A stretch of DNA of 64,000 nucleotides from Chaenocephalus aceratus (taxonomy: Eukaryota > Chordata > Actinopteri > Perciformes > Channichthyidae). The notes beneath the pieces are model-generated. The model saw nothing but the letters and a program-made list of their open reading frames with translations. It ran no database searches and was not told the DNA's origin. Location of the stretch: NCBI GenBank assembly GCA_023974075.1, contig CM043793.1, positions 6,729,628 through 6,793,627 on the forward strand, in the 5' to 3' direction. A program made the position numbers and the translations under genes. This document shows positions 7,938-20,272 of the stretch, piece after piece (position 1 is the first letter of the stretch; the number at the start of each line of letters is the position of its first letter).

Positions 7938-7948
7938 AAGGGGGGAGG
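7938..7948 (+). other. polypurine tract
   Basis: AAGGGGGGAGG directly precedes the 3' LTR start at 7949. Confidence 0.8.
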
Positions 7949-8281
7949 TGTGACGGCCCCGAGGCCTTAGACTCAGGTCCCTGGTTAGCCACTCCCCAAA
8001 TCAGGAGAGATTGCTGACACCTGATTTGGGTTGACTGCTCAGCTACAAGTATGGGTGCCTGAGCAGTCAGTCTTTCTCTCCTCTTGGGTTGCTAGGCTCT
8101 ACTGGACGTTGGTTGGTTTGTTTGTTTGTTCTTTCGTTATATACTGATGCATGTTCACACTACACACATTACTGATTAACTGACTTCATAGTTAATTTAG
8201 TTTCTTTAAATAAATGCACTTCAATTGGATGAATCATGTGTGGTCTCCTTCCTTTGTCCGTCCTTGAGCCAGGGCGTGACA
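7949..8281 (+). repeat. 3' LTR of the ZRANB2-bearing Gypsy
   Basis: Begins TGTGACGGCCCC after a polypurine tract and ends GGGCGTGACA, so TG...CA. Contains AAATAAATG near 8205-8215 as possible poly(A) signal. Its length (333 bp) is close to the LTRs of the other Gypsy, but the sequence differs. No second copy lies in the window; the 5' LTR should lie upstream. Confidence 0.82.
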
Positions 8282-10130
8282 GAGTGGAAAAGCGTCACAT
8301 AAATGTATAAGTGCTCACAGCTCCGTGGGAATTATTATATGCAATTCATTTCTAAAAGGCTTTCACATTACTATAATTACATTTTTATTTAAATGTTGGC
8401 TACATTTTACACCAAAACGGAACACAAAAGCAGGACCAACCATCATTGAATTCCTTGACTAACAAGAGAAAGATTAATTCATTTAAATAAATATTTAACA
8501 ACAAATGGGCCGGTTCTAAAGAGTTATCCAGTTAAGCCCGATGAGAGGGGGATACAGCTGTGCACATGGCATCATTAACAGACGTCGTTTAAGAGTGACG
8601 TTTGAGTGAACGAGAACATCCCAATTAATACCTGAGGACTCCTCTGTCTTCGCGTCACCTCCTCGTGTCTCTCGCTCGCATCTTACGGAGGCGGAGCTAA
8701 GACGCAAGGAAGGGAAACGAGTGAGGGAAAGGAGGAGTCGAGGAGGGGTATTGGGATGAGGCGCAGTGGTCTGTGCATCCGATCATCAGATCAAGGGGGA
8801 GTGCTGGGGAACTCCAGTTCGAAACCCGCTCCTGCCGTTGAGTTACTATAGCTGGCCCTCTGTGAATGTAGAGAGGGACCAACAAGCCCTCCCGTCTTCA
8901 CATAACTCGCAGACGGCATTTAACCCTTCACATTCCAACAGAAACTGAACAGGCAGATTCAAAGGATTTATTTCTTTGGAAATGTTATTTTAAATACAAT
9001 TAAATCAAGTTATTTTGGTAAAACTAATGAAAAATCTAACAACAACAACAACATATAAAAAATAATATTTAAATATTATTGTTTAAATTATTATTATTTT
9101 AGGCCCTCACAGAGGACCTAGAGGGCCCTGTGGCTCGCCACTGACTGGAAGTATTGCTGATATCATGTCTACTATATCCTCTTAAAATACTCTGTCCAAC
9201 CATAAGTCCACCTTAAGTCCAACCATAAGTCCACCTTTCTTCTCATGAAGATGTTTGGTGTTTTAACGCTTATTCAAAATAGCAAAGAAACATGTATTTG
9301 TGTACTCAGGAGGGGACATTGACAGAGGATTACTCAAAAAGTACACAGTAAAAGTACTTCATAGTACTTGTGAGAGTCGTTTCACTCGTACTGAGCCCAA
9401 CAGTGTCAATCTCAAGAAGAACTAACAGATCAGCAACATAACATAATCAGCAGATTGCACTAAAATAAGCTTTGGATGTTCATGCTCCCCAGAGGACGAA
9501 CACTTAGATCTGATCTGTAACTCATGGCCCTGTAAACTGTACGTTAAAAACCCTGTCTACTTAAAATTATTCTATACAGTACACATGTGTTAATGCCTGG
9601 ATAATGTGCACACTGTGACCATATGTTCAGTATCTAATATCAGTTTTTAGTTTTTACTGTAGATAATTTCTTATGCCTTTTTAGTAAATGTATTTATTTT
9701 ATTTTTTTCATCCAGATGCCAGTGTATTAGGTGCACCTACATCTAATGCAGTAAAAAGCAAAAGTCTCGTTAAACAAATCCACCTTTGTGAGTGTTATAG
9801 TGTTTTGGATGCGTAACACTGATGTGGTTTATTTACCTTAGTATAACCTTATTGTTTAGAATTATAAATCTCCATTGCACTTTTACACATGTAGAGTTAC
9901 ACAGGGCCACACAAGAGCACTGACTCAGTGTCTGTATCTCTTTATTGTCACACAGAACACGGACACTCCCTGGTTATGCAAGCGGAGCTTCCCGCTCTGA
10001 TGAAACTGTTTTGCATCAAAGAAGAATGAAACATAACTTATTTCGCAGTAGCATCCGTTTACGTCATTCTTTTGGCACTATACTATCACGGTATATTAAA
10101 AAGACTTCCTGATGGTTTATTTAAGATATT
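8282..10130. other. no gene seen; AT-rich repeat-derived DNA
   Basis: No frame with recognisable domains. The part at 8756-8850 resembles a decayed tRNA-type SINE. The rest is unassigned intergenic sequence. Confidence 0.5.
8756..8850 (+). repeat. possible tRNA-derived SINE fragment
   Basis: gcgcagtggtctgtgcatc resembles a Pol III box A and ccagttcgaaaccc a box B at plausible spacing. No poly(A) or target duplication recognised. Confidence 0.4.
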
Positions 10131-10134
10131 CATT

Positions 10135-10510
10135 TCTTAGTTTTAAAACTAATGAAGAGAATTACTATTATTATTATGATTATTATCTCTTTTAAAAACT
10201 AATAAATGTAATGGTGAAAATCCAATAACAAATTAATAATAATAATAATAATAATGTATACATATTTATTATTATTATATGTTGTTATATCTTTTTAAAA
10301 CTCATGATAATGGTAATAATAATAATAAATAACAAGTTATTATAATAGTTGTTTTTTGTTATATCATTAATATTATCATTACTACTAATACAAATATAGA
10401 TAATAGTAATAATTATTATCATTATTAATAGTGGAAGTAATACAAGTAATCATAATAATAATAATAATAATAATCATAATATAATATAGTATTATTATAA
10501 TAATGAAATA
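10135..10510. repeat. AAT/ATT-rich low-complexity tract
   Basis: Nearly pure A/T with many interrupted aat and att triplets over about 375 bp, on both strands alternately. Confidence 0.85.
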
Positions 10511-10848
10511 GAAGTTGTAATTATAATATTAGCACTATTTGGTTTTTATTTCATTGTTTAATAAAATGCTTAATTTATTTGTTAGAAAATGTGAATATTA
10601 TATTTCACTCATACAGATACATATTTAATAGTATAAGTCAAAAGGTTATACATTGAAAGAGATGTTGATTTAGTTTAGAAAGTCAGTATCACATGCATCG
10701 AACCAACGTTTTGATTTTGGATATTTAGTTGACATCAGTAGAATCAGAATAAAGAGTAACACTTCCTGCTAGGAATCGCTTCCTCTTTTTCGAGCTCAGA
10801 GGAACGACAGGAATGTTGGCAGAGAGACACGGGGAGAAAAGTGTTGAG

Positions 10849-10932
10849 TTAACTTTCCTCTGCGTGTATCAACATATCCAGACCTTCAGCTATCCGATGA
10901 TCCTCATCAGGCCGCAGCAGGAGAGAAGGCAC
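10849..10932 (-). CDS. candidate terminal coding exon, gene unknown
   Basis: On the minus strand a good acceptor (pyrimidine-rich, ending ccaccag) opens a 27-codon frame, VPSLLLRPDEDHRIAEGLD and on to a stop at 10849. The composition (acidic, amphipathic) is protein-like. I do not recognise it and no upstream exon is apparent to 13 kb. It could be chance or a gene remnant. Confidence 0.22.
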   Translation of the reverse strand: MPSLLLRPDEDHRIAEGLDMLIHAEES

Positions 10933-11084
10933 CTGGTGGAAAATTACAGGCAGAAAGTTCAACATTTTTAAATCTGAATATTTATCAATCATTAGGGGAA
11001 AGTTAATGTTAATGTTAAAGTTTCGAGAAGTAGAAATCACCACATTAAATCCATAAAAGAATGTGTCAGGACACCGCAATGCAA

Positions 11085-12760
11085 GTGGTAAAAGTGGATA
11101 TTTGGCATCAGATCAACAATTTAACAACAATAGAAATGTTGAAATGTGAAACCAAGAGAAGAAGAAACACAAACTGAGACACAGCTGATCAGTCCGGCGC
11201 AGAGAACTTGTTTGAAGAGATTCTCGGTTCCCAGTAAAGGTCCCATGTCATGGCCATTTCTACTGATCATATTTCCTTGTTGAGGTCTACCAGAATATAT
11301 TTAAATTGTGTAATGTTCCAAACTCACATTGGTTTCTCAGCATCTCTGTATAGTCTGTGTATTCACCAGGTATTCACTATCTGTCCTAAACGGCTTGTTG
11401 GAGCTCCTGCCCCCCCCCTCCATGTGAGCCCAGTGTGCTCTGATTGGTCGGGACATTGCGAGGATCGTTGCTGCGAGATAAGTGTGGCTTGATATTGAGT
11501 AAGAAAAAGGTTTAGAAACGCTGTGAGAATGGGTCTGCGGAGAGCATTTCTCTGCGATCCCAACTCGTCTATTACCAGCGTTCAGGGAGCTCTATGCAAG
11601 TCAATGGGACTCCCTGTTAGTTAGCCAAGGGGATCCTGGTGTGTGAGCTGCTCCAAAGATTGGTCCATTTGGGCCAATCCGGTCATTTGTTGTTAATTTG
11701 GGTGTTCACACGTCACAGAACCCAGGAAGCAAACAATGGAAAAAGATAAATGTCCAACGAGGCGTTCTGGGGCAGCACAGACGGGTCTTCTCTGTGTTAG
11801 AGTTTTACTCGCTACAGGGTGTACTTTGAGGGTTTGTGACTGCAGACCGTTTACATGCAGAACAACCTTCATAACTCACAAGGGGACGGGTGATAACCAG
11901 AAAAGCATGACATGGGCCCTTTAACATTTTGTAATATCCTCCAAAGTCATAATTGTAAGACCTAATAAAAAACACCAACAATGGTTTTCGGTCCTGTTGC
12001 GTATTTCGTTACACACAATGCATGGTGTAGGCATATGTTCGAGGAATACTTTGCCAAAAAGCAATACATATTGTTTGTTGTACTCACTACCCTGGGATCC
12101 CAGAAATGCGTCTTTTATAGAAAAAACATTTCTATTAGGAACGTGCTGGGGTATCATAATTGATGCAAATCAAAAAATGTATTTTGGCACATTTGCATTT
12201 TATATTTGCATTGTTTCTCAAGCTGCAGTGAGTTTCTCCTATTGATGCTTTGGGCAGGTTAAGCCAGTAGTGAAACTGGATTGTTGGCATCAGATCAATA
12301 TTTTAACGGAAATTAAAATGTTGAAATGTGAAACCAAGAGAGAAAGGAACACAAGCTGAGACACAGCTCCTCAGTCCGGTTCAGAGAACTGGTCTGAGGA
12401 GATTCTAGGTTTCCATTAACAGTTCTAAAATACCTCTCATTGTGTGGTTCATTCAGACTAGTGATAATGATGCACTGCCTCCCCTGATGAAAGCTTGAGG
12501 TGAAAGGTCAGGGTCAGAACAGAATCCCTGGAGCAGGAAGAGATCCAACTCAGCGTCTATATCCTCCAAAATGATCATTTCAAGACGTAATATGTCAAAA
12601 CACCAACAATGTATTTTGGTGTAGCGTATTTCCATGGCTTCAGGGTCCCAGAATGTCATTGTGTTCTAGTCATTTGCTAAAGGAATACTTCACCTAAAAG
12701 CAATATATATTTGAACCAGTGCTCACAAGCTCTCTATGGTCTTGGAATTGCGTTTCATAT
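11085..12760 (+). repeat. tandem duplication of a dispersed repeat, unit about 1.2 kb with a MITE in the first unit
   Basis: 11085-11234 matches 12270-12412 (shared words: ggcatcagatcaa, atgttgaaatgtgaaacc, gagacacagct, cagtccgg). After the MITE, 11925-12115 matches 12555-12760 (tatcctccaaa, aacaccaacaatg, gaatactt, aagcaatac/tat). The first unit is split precisely at 11235 and 11924 by MITE family A, absent from the second unit, so duplication preceded insertion or the MITE was never in unit 2. Confidence 0.7.
11235..11924 (+). mobile_element. MITE family A, copy 1
   Basis: Ends are inverted: TAAAGGTCCCATGTCATG at the left and CATGACATGGGCCCTTTAA at the right. Three further copies sit at 31839-32830, 51056-51776 and 52315-53596. 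No coding capacity. The superfamily is unknown to me; TTAA-like ends are suggestive only. Confidence 0.8.
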
Positions 12761-12800
12761 AATAATAATAATAATGATAATAATAATAATAATAATACAT
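12758..12800. repeat. (AAT)n microsatellite
   Basis: Interrupted aat run, followed by a gggatttatatagcgctttt fragment typical of a common fish repeat. Confidence 0.85.
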
Positions 12801-15752
12801 GGGATTTATATAGCGCTTTTCCTAATGCTCAACGACGCTTTACATAAAATATATGGGATGGCGTCTTGAAGAGCAAAGCAACTTTGTGTACTACACTCTC
12901 CACACTACACAAGTGTATACTCCACTCATGATTGTGCAGACTGAATGAATGAGTGAGCCAGCTGGAATGTGTCCAGATAAAGCTCCCTCTGACCTCCAGT
13001 CCTCCTCCGCTCTGCCTCTGGTTGTCTCAATGAATCATAAAGGGTGTGCGGATAACATGAGCAGCAGCATGGGAGGAAACACGGCAGCATTACACTGTGA
13101 CGCTCTGAGTTTCTCTCTCCTTCCTCCTCCTCCACCACAATGTTAAATAATGACCGTTATCTCGAGACATTCTCATGAGCTATTTTAAAAACAGACGCTG
13201 TAGTAATGTGGGTTTTTTGGAGCAAAGGTGGATCACATGATATCATTTGAAATGAAATCTGAAATAACAGATATGTGTATAAGTCCTGACTAATGCTTTT
13301 ATTATGGTTTTGGAATGAATGATTTTTACTATCCCCTTCACTCTTAAAATATTGTAATACGGCCCGTTTAAGAAAACACGTAGATGATTTTGTGTTTAAT
13401 GAGGACTGTTGGTCCTGTCCTAAATGAATTCAGTCTTTTGTGTGAAGAACAGAAAATGGAACATGAAGTTTGGGTCAGACTACAGCCAGCTGGACTCAGT
13501 TCATCTGTTAATAATCTGATGTCCTAACCTTAGAGTCTGCAGGTTTTGTACCAAAACACAACACGATGGATGATTTCCGCCCGACGATACGCTTGTCGGT
13601 ACACTTGTCATGTTTCCGATTGGGTCATATGTTGCTAACTTCTCCACTTTCATGTGAACGCACATGTAGCCGGACTGGGAAACCCTGGGTTGAGTTGATA
13701 AACCAGCGTCGTAGGACCACTTAGTGAGATCACGTTTGTTAGGGTTAGGTAAGCCATGATAACACAAAGAACCAGGGTACCCAAGTTCATTCAGCGTCCA
13801 TTTCAACTTGTAAATGTTATCAATTATTATGTCTGTGTGTCTAGCGAGCTTGATGGGCTTTTATATAGCTTGTTTCTCCAATTTAACATTATCTGCAGCG
13901 TTTTACTCTGCAGGCTGTTCAATGGCCTTATTAAGGCTTTGAATGGATCATCTACAAGGTTGCTCTCCCAGTCCAGTAACACAGTGCAGTGCCATAACGG
14001 CTGCCCTATATGGTAGAAGAATCTCTACATGCTACTTCCCTTCTTTGCTTAGTTTTTTCCACTACGCTTTAGACATAAAATCCATCAGTGAAGAGCCAAA
14101 TGCCACCATCACGACCTTCTGGAAGATCATGTGGCTCATGTTACAGTATGTAAGGCTTTAAGACTTTTTAATTGAGGATGAGAAGGATTAAACTGATGAG
14201 GAAATGAGTGATGACGATCATGTTTACATTCCCTAGAGGTCACAGCTGCTCTCAAAGCCACATTTGGCAAAGTTAATATTAAACGAAAAGCTCCTCTGGT
14301 TCCTGCTGCAGTCCACACTTTATCAGCTGAAGATGACCCGCTTGAGTTTTTTTTATTTGTGTCTTAATGCTGTTTTTTGGTCACTTGCCTCGACCCACTT
14401 TCCTAGAAGAATTCATGTTTTGTATTTTGAACTATATTTGTCAGTTAAATTAAATCATGATGTGTAGTTTTTCGCATTGCATCTGCTTTTAATGATTCCA
14501 TAATTATGTTTTGTCCCATGCTGACTAATATTTTAAACTATATTATTGATGTTTAGCACTTTGGTCAACTTTGTTTTTGTGTGTGCTGTATACATAAATG
14601 TGGATTGGATAATAGTGAGCTATTGGAAGAGTTTCAAAGAGTTCTGTTTTGGCTCACAATTTTTAAACAGGAGACATTTCTGACTTGATAGGAATTCTTG
14701 TTCTCTGTGGCCTCAAAACATCATCATTTATCAGGTTAACATGGCCTTACTGGACACTTTTGGGCCTGGCTTACTCCAACATAACAGAAACCGATAACAT
14801 TACACTCTCTGAACATTACACTTACTCATTAACTCAAGATCTGATAGCTGCACCGAAAGAATGCCAAAAAGTACAAAGTTAATCCAGTAGAAGAACAATA
14901 ATGAATAACATGACATGGCTATTTCTTCTTAACTGTGCTCAATGATACACTGGGTCTAATTGCTTAATATCTACATAATCAAATAAATACTTTTACGGTT
15001 GGAAAAGGACCCTGGCGGAGGTGGAAACTACAGTTTCCTTGTTTGTGTTCTAACTGCAGTCATTTCTTTCCATGACACTCCCATTTCTCTGCCCTCCCAA
15101 CAGTTAATTCACTTCTCCTGCTTATCCTCTCCACTCACCTGTTCCTCTTTCCCTAATCAGCTCCCAAGTATATAATGTATACCAGTCGACTTCCACCAGT
15201 TTGATGCCAAATATTCATGTCTTCATGCCATGTGCCTTAGCTTTACAATTTTGAACTATAGCCAGCCAGTATACATATCTTCAACCTGTGTTTTGACCTT
15301 TGCCATATTTTCCAGATTTCAATTTAGCCTAACCTACTGCTTGTTTGCCTTCCTGGATGCTGTACACATATTGTTAGTAAATACTTTGTTTTTGGACATG
15401 CCCCGTGAGCTGCATGATTGGGATTTTGTCCTTGCGTGTCCTTGAGCCATGACTCGTGATAACCGTGTACTTGGTCTTTTCTGCATTTAAAACCAGTTAG
15501 TGATAGCGCAGTGACAATTGAACGCATCAAAGTCAGGCTGAACACATCTAAATGACCCATGAGCGAAACATGCTAACCTATTACTGCACCGATAATCACT
15601 CCTAGCTCCCTTATTACTATCCTAGGTGCACATCCAACACATTGTTTATGATCGCAAGGAGACACATAATCTAACGGTGCCCACCTCAACACTGAAGGAT
15701 ACAAACTCGCCACGTTATCAACAAAAACGTACATCAAAACAAGTGGCGCTAG

Positions 15753-15753
<1 letters not shown>
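12800..15753. other. no gene seen
   Basis: Repeat-derived and unassigned DNA. The short open frames have no recognisable domain. The part at 15000-15480 has the look of an old retroelement tail but I cannot name it. Confidence 0.4.
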
Positions 15754-15787
<34 letters not shown>

Positions 15788-15992
15788 AGAGAGAAGAGAG
15801 AGAGAGGCGAGAGAGAGAGGAGGAGAGAGAGAGAGAGGAGAGGAGAGAGAGAGAGAGAGAGGAGAGAGGAGAGAGAGAGGAGGAGAGAGAGGAGAGAGGA
15901 GAGAGAGAGAGAGAGGAGTGAGAGAGAGATGAGAGAGAGAGAGCGAGCGAGAGGAGAGGAGGAGAGGAGGGGAGAGGAGAGGAGAGGGAGAG

Positions 15993-16038
<46 letters not shown>

Positions 16039-16128
16039 GAGGAGAGGAGAGAGAGAGGAGAGAGAGAGAGGAGGAGGAGAGAGAGAGAGAGAGAGGAGGA
16101 GAGAGAGGAGAGAGAGAGAGAGAGAGAC
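15754..16128. repeat. (GA)n-rich purine tract
   Basis: About 375 bp of almost pure purine on the plus strand, with gaga runs broken by extra g. Could form triplex (H-DNA). Open frames across it are repeat artefacts. Confidence 0.95.
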
Positions 16129-17388
16129 CGGTGCGAGAGCGGGGACCGTGATGTTAGCATCTGGTTAGCTAGCTGCACTAACGGACACAAGGAGCTGTTG
16201 GAGGAGAGTCCTCCCCTGTCAGACTTAGGGGCTCAGGTGAGCTAAGGACTCTCTGAGTGTTTAGAACGGTTTTGTCACAATAATTCAAAAGATTATTTCC
16301 GCGGCACACCTTCATACTGATCATTATAGTTGTACAACAATAAGAAAATAAATGAAAAACAGTATGAATACTAATGTGGCAGTAAAAAAAACAGAATACA
16401 GTTTAAAAGGGGAGTGATTTGTAAAATATCCATAAAGAAACAAGAAAATCTGTTTACAGTTCTGTTTCAATCTGGGTGCTGAGAGAGGTATCCATAGATC
16501 TCATGTTGCTCTCAAAGTGCACCAGATTGAATGCTTTCAACTTCAATATTTAAAAAAAAATCTTCCCTGGGGAACATCCCCCCGGACCGCCCAAGAGGAG
16601 GTGAGGACCAAGAGGAGGTGAGGACTGACCTAGAGGAGATGAAGTCCGCCCCCCACTCATAAAAAATAGCACTTTACCCCTGCCTATATGCCGTGAGCTG
16701 ATTATGGAGCCTTCATTGTAACAGTAATTCAGATGCAATTAGCCTATAAAAGGCCTCAAATTGGAAGCACTGTCTGAGCTGTCTTTTTCACTCAATTCTG
16801 CAATAGGTAGATCTCGCCTTTCACCGAGGCCGAGGTCGGTGATCTTGGGCTTAAAAAGGTTGGTGACCACTGACGTAGTCTGTTCTTCTGCTCTTTTTTT
16901 TTTCGGTTGTTGCCTGTTTTGAATGACGAATACACACTACAGCCGCCTGCTGGTAAGGAGAGTTATTGCCACTCACGCATGCGCAGTTCGTACGTGCTCG
17001 GCTGAAGTCTTTGCGGTGTCTGGTTCCAGTGCAACACATGGCCAACACGCAGGAGAACACGCCAACGCAACAGCGTGAGCAGAGATAGACTGCGCAAAAT
17101 ATACAGATAGCAGGAGACAGAGGACAGCCACGGTCAGATAGGAAAACATTCAGGAGCTATCTGGATCAGTCTTATGCGACAATGGAAACTGAACTAAAGA
17201 GAACATTTGAAACTTTAGCAGTCTGCGTGATCTGCCTGCAGGGAGGGGCGGGCCGGCCCTGCGAGTAAAGTAACGAGTTACTTTATGTAGAGAGTAACGA
17301 AGTAGTGTAATATATTACATTTTTTTAAAAAGTAATCTGTAATATATTACTTTTTTTTAGTAACAACCCCATCTCTGGTTTTCACTAT
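16129..17388. other. repeat-derived DNA with hAT-type end sequences
   Basis: A stretch ending ttaaaaaggttggtgaccactg near 16872 has the form of a hAT/Charlie-type terminus. Around 17265-17375 a block of taac/gtta and aatatatta motifs ends with aaccccatctctg, like the subterminal part of the hAT at 60663-61589. No complete element is delimited. Confidence 0.4.
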
Positions 17389-17640
17389 AAGTACAAAATA
17401 TTTTTGGACGAACACTATAATTTACAGTTTTTTACCATGTTCAATATACATTTTCTTTAAAATAAAAAACATCTATATTGATTCTGACTTTTCTACATCC
17501 AACTCACAGGTTTATCATTACTTTGAGAAAAAATATTATTAATTTAACCCTTTTAGAAGGGAAGATATCATTTGTTCTGGGAATGTCATTTTCAAGCCTG
17601 AAACCTGAAAAACAGGTTTGACGTGTTGTAGTATAATATT
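17389..17640 (-). repeat. dispersed repeat family C, partial copy
   Basis: Reverse complement of 37020-37275 with many small differences (shared: aaaatatttttgga, ctacatccaactcacaggtt, ggaaatgtcattttc in one orientation or the other). Confidence 0.7.
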
Positions 17641-19560
17641 TCTCTGACGATTCAGACAAGTTTAGTCATGTATACTGTGTTGTAACACTCAGAGGTCGAG
17701 ATCAGCAGGATGAACTTCATTGTGAAGACAAATCAAACTATGTGTAACGCTGGGCTTTTACCATGATATCATCTTTAGCAGTGACATCACTTCCTCTATA
17801 GAAATACTACTCTCCATGATACTGAATTTGTGTCAGGGCAACACATTCAATAAAGCTTTTTATTAAAATACAAAAATAAACTAATCTGATTACAACACAA
17901 ACATTCAGTTCTGGTTTTATTGAAGGTGATCTTACAACATTAGTCCAACTTGAAAAATGTCAACAACCAATGGATGGAACACCATGAAACATGAACAACT
18001 ATTGTTCACCAGAGGTTGAATCCCACCGGCTTTGATGATTACCTGACGTTTCCTCTTTCGATTGATCACGTTGAAATGTGGTTCAGACATTCATGTTGCT
18101 CTCTGGATGAATTGTATTGATAGTGGTGATCCAGTAATTAATTGTATCTCGCACCATCATAAGAATGAAACACTAAAAATAAACTAAAAAAATAAAGGGC
18201 ATGCACATAACATTTAAAGTACATATTCGTAATAAAACGTATTACAATTAGCAAAGTATTCATTTGGGTAGAAGTAGCGTGGTAGAAGCTCAGAGGTACA
18301 ATTATATATTGCACAGAGTTACTGGCAGAGTCTTGTTACAGTATTCAAATTGTCACACTAAGAAGGCAGCCAGCAATAATAAAAAATGAACATATTGCAG
18401 ATGCGCTTTATTGCACAGCTGTGGTGTCATAGTCGTTGTTGTTGTTGTTGTTGTGTGTGGGGGAGTCTACCAGGAGCCGTGGTGATAGATTCTGACTGCT
18501 GCAGGAGAAAGGACCCGCGGTATCTCTCCATGTGACACCCCGGGTGCAGCCTGTCACTGAAAGAGCTGAGTGCAGACATGGTGTCCTGCAGGGACAAGGT
18601 CAACATTTGAATGTGTTTTGTGGCTAAATACCTCCAGAACTAATGCGATCCCATTAGCCTCTGCTGTTCTTTGTGTTATTGCCAATCTTAGCATTCTAAC
18701 ATGCTAAACTAAGATGGGAACATGGCGAACACCTTATTAAACATCAACATGTTAAAATGGTTCAATGTAATCACTGTAGCATGCTGACGTTAGCATTAAT
18801 GGCAATGTTTTTTTAAATAAACGAAATTACAACAAAAATGTACGTTATAATAAAAACAAATTTGGTTATTTCCAAAAATAAAATGCCTATCATCAATACA
18901 GTCATTATTAGTTGTTATTTGCGTTCTTATCCTTAATTAGTTTGATGCAGCCTCATGATTGTAAATGTACTCTTTTTAAAGCTAAAATAAAAAAGATGTA
19001 TTTGTAAAGCACTTTTCATACACCAGCTCAAAGTGCTTTCAAACATGGCACACATCACAAATTAAGACATTCACAAAAAACTTTTTTGTTGATTTACATT
19101 ATCGAAAGCCTTTGAGCTTGACATTATAGTTTTTATGAGAAGATAATTTGATCAATTAGTAAATCACCAAGCTTGCAATTCTAACAGTGATACAAATAAT
19201 AATAAAAAAGCCTGTGATACTGTGTATTTTTTAAATACTTGTATTTTGTTTCTCATGTATTTATACAATAATTCAATTGTAATTTCTAATATCCTTTACT
19301 TATTTAAATGTTTCAGACATTGAAGCAGTCTTTCCTGCCTATGTCCATTACACTTCTCAACACTCACATGTAATGTAATATACATTTAAATGTTGGCCAT
19401 GAGGGTTGTGCAATAGGTCGCCATTGTCAGTAGGTGCGTCTGTGTATTGTGTACTGCATGTCTCTAGGTCGTCCTCAGACGAGCCCTCCATCGTCACTCC
19501 CAGTCATCCCGGTTCTCCATACATCTTGGCCAGTTCACCATTCCTGCAGACTCCCGCCGC
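17641..19560. other. no gene seen
   Basis: AT-rich unassigned DNA. Contains (GTT)n at 18435-18455 and a short aagcacttttcata repeat fragment near 19008. Confidence 0.4.
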
Positions 19561-19734
19561 TGGAAGTATAGGATTTGGGATTACTTTGTTCTTCATGGTT
19601 GGCTTTACTATGCTGATTAAGGACTGGGGGGCACAACTCCTCTCAGTCCTGGTTTTAGTTGAGTGTCCTTCTCCTAGATGGGTTGCCTTCCATGGATGGC
19701 TATGAGCCCCATAGCTGGGGAGCAGTTTTTAGGC

Positions 19735-19850
19735 AACGGTGCCTTGCTCAGGGACAACTCGGTAGCACTTGGCCCCTCCAGGACTTGAACTGGTGACCTT
19801 CCAGTTGCCAAGCCAAGTCCCTATGGACTTCGCCACCACCGCCATGTGCC
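19735..19850 (-). repeat. tRNA-derived SINE fragment
   Basis: On the minus strand ggtggtggcgaagtcc (box A like) is followed by ggtcaccagttcaagtcc (box B like). The plus strand reads the familiar fish repeat phrase gtgccttgctcagggacaac. Confidence 0.6.
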
Positions 19851-19909
19851 AACAGTGTATGATATAATAATTTAATATATTTAATGTTAACTATGTTTGT
19901 ATATGTATG

Positions 19910-19983
19910 TGGAACTGCAGGACGGAGTCCAGAAGAAATGTCCTTACGTGGACAATAAAGCATATCGTATCGTATAATATACA
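19910..19983 (+). repeat. LINE 3' tail
   Basis: Ends ggacaataaagcatatcgtatcgtataat, a polyadenylation-like motif followed by a short tandem repeat, the usual 3' end of L2/CR1-type LINEs. Confidence 0.5.
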
Positions 19984-20172
19984 ACAAAATAACACAACAA
20001 TTTAAACATCTTGTTTTAGTGACCTGTTGTATTTTAATAATACACTTGTTAATAATAATAATATAATAAATAAGATGATTCATAATTGTTTGATAATGTA
20101 TACAGTGTTGTAACACTCAGAGGTCGAGAGATCAGCAGGATGAACTGAAGAAATATCAAACAACAGCCTACC

Positions 20173-20173
<1 letters not shown>

Positions 20174-20213
<40 letters not shown>

Positions 20214-20272
20214 TGTGTGGGTGTGCGTGCGTGCGTGCGTGCGTGCGTGCGTGTGTGCGTACGTACGTGTGT
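20174..20272. repeat. (GT)n microsatellite
   Basis: GT run changing to gcgt and tacg units at its right end. Confidence 0.95.

Larger units (their letters stand above)
5812..8281 (+). mobile_element. Gmr1-like Gypsy carrying captured ZRANB2 zinc fingers (3' part; 5' part left of window)
   Basis: This is the interior and 3' LTR of a second Gypsy. Bases 1-15 plus 5820 onward form its uninterrupted leader before the hAT landed. It holds Gag (5865-6947), protease fused to ZRANB2 zinc fingers (6916-7695), about 240 nt of non-coding sequence, a polypurine tract and a 3' LTR. No integrase, reverse transcriptase or RNase H is seen, so a host sequence occupies the place of pol. This layout parallels acute transforming retroviruses, in which a host insert replaces viral genes and a helper supplies the rest. 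The 5' LTR and target duplication cannot be checked here. Confidence 0.88.

Noticed and set aside
5812..8281. Endogenous retrovirus with env
   Set aside because: No envelope-like frame, signal peptide or transmembrane segment; capsid and protease are of the Gmr1-like Gypsy type.
8756..8850. Functional tRNA gene
   Set aside because: Box-like motifs only; no cloverleaf. Best read as a SINE remnant.
15573..16190. Ser-Leu-rich and Arg-Glu-rich frames of about 200 codons
   Set aside because: Translations of a GA-rich simple sequence.
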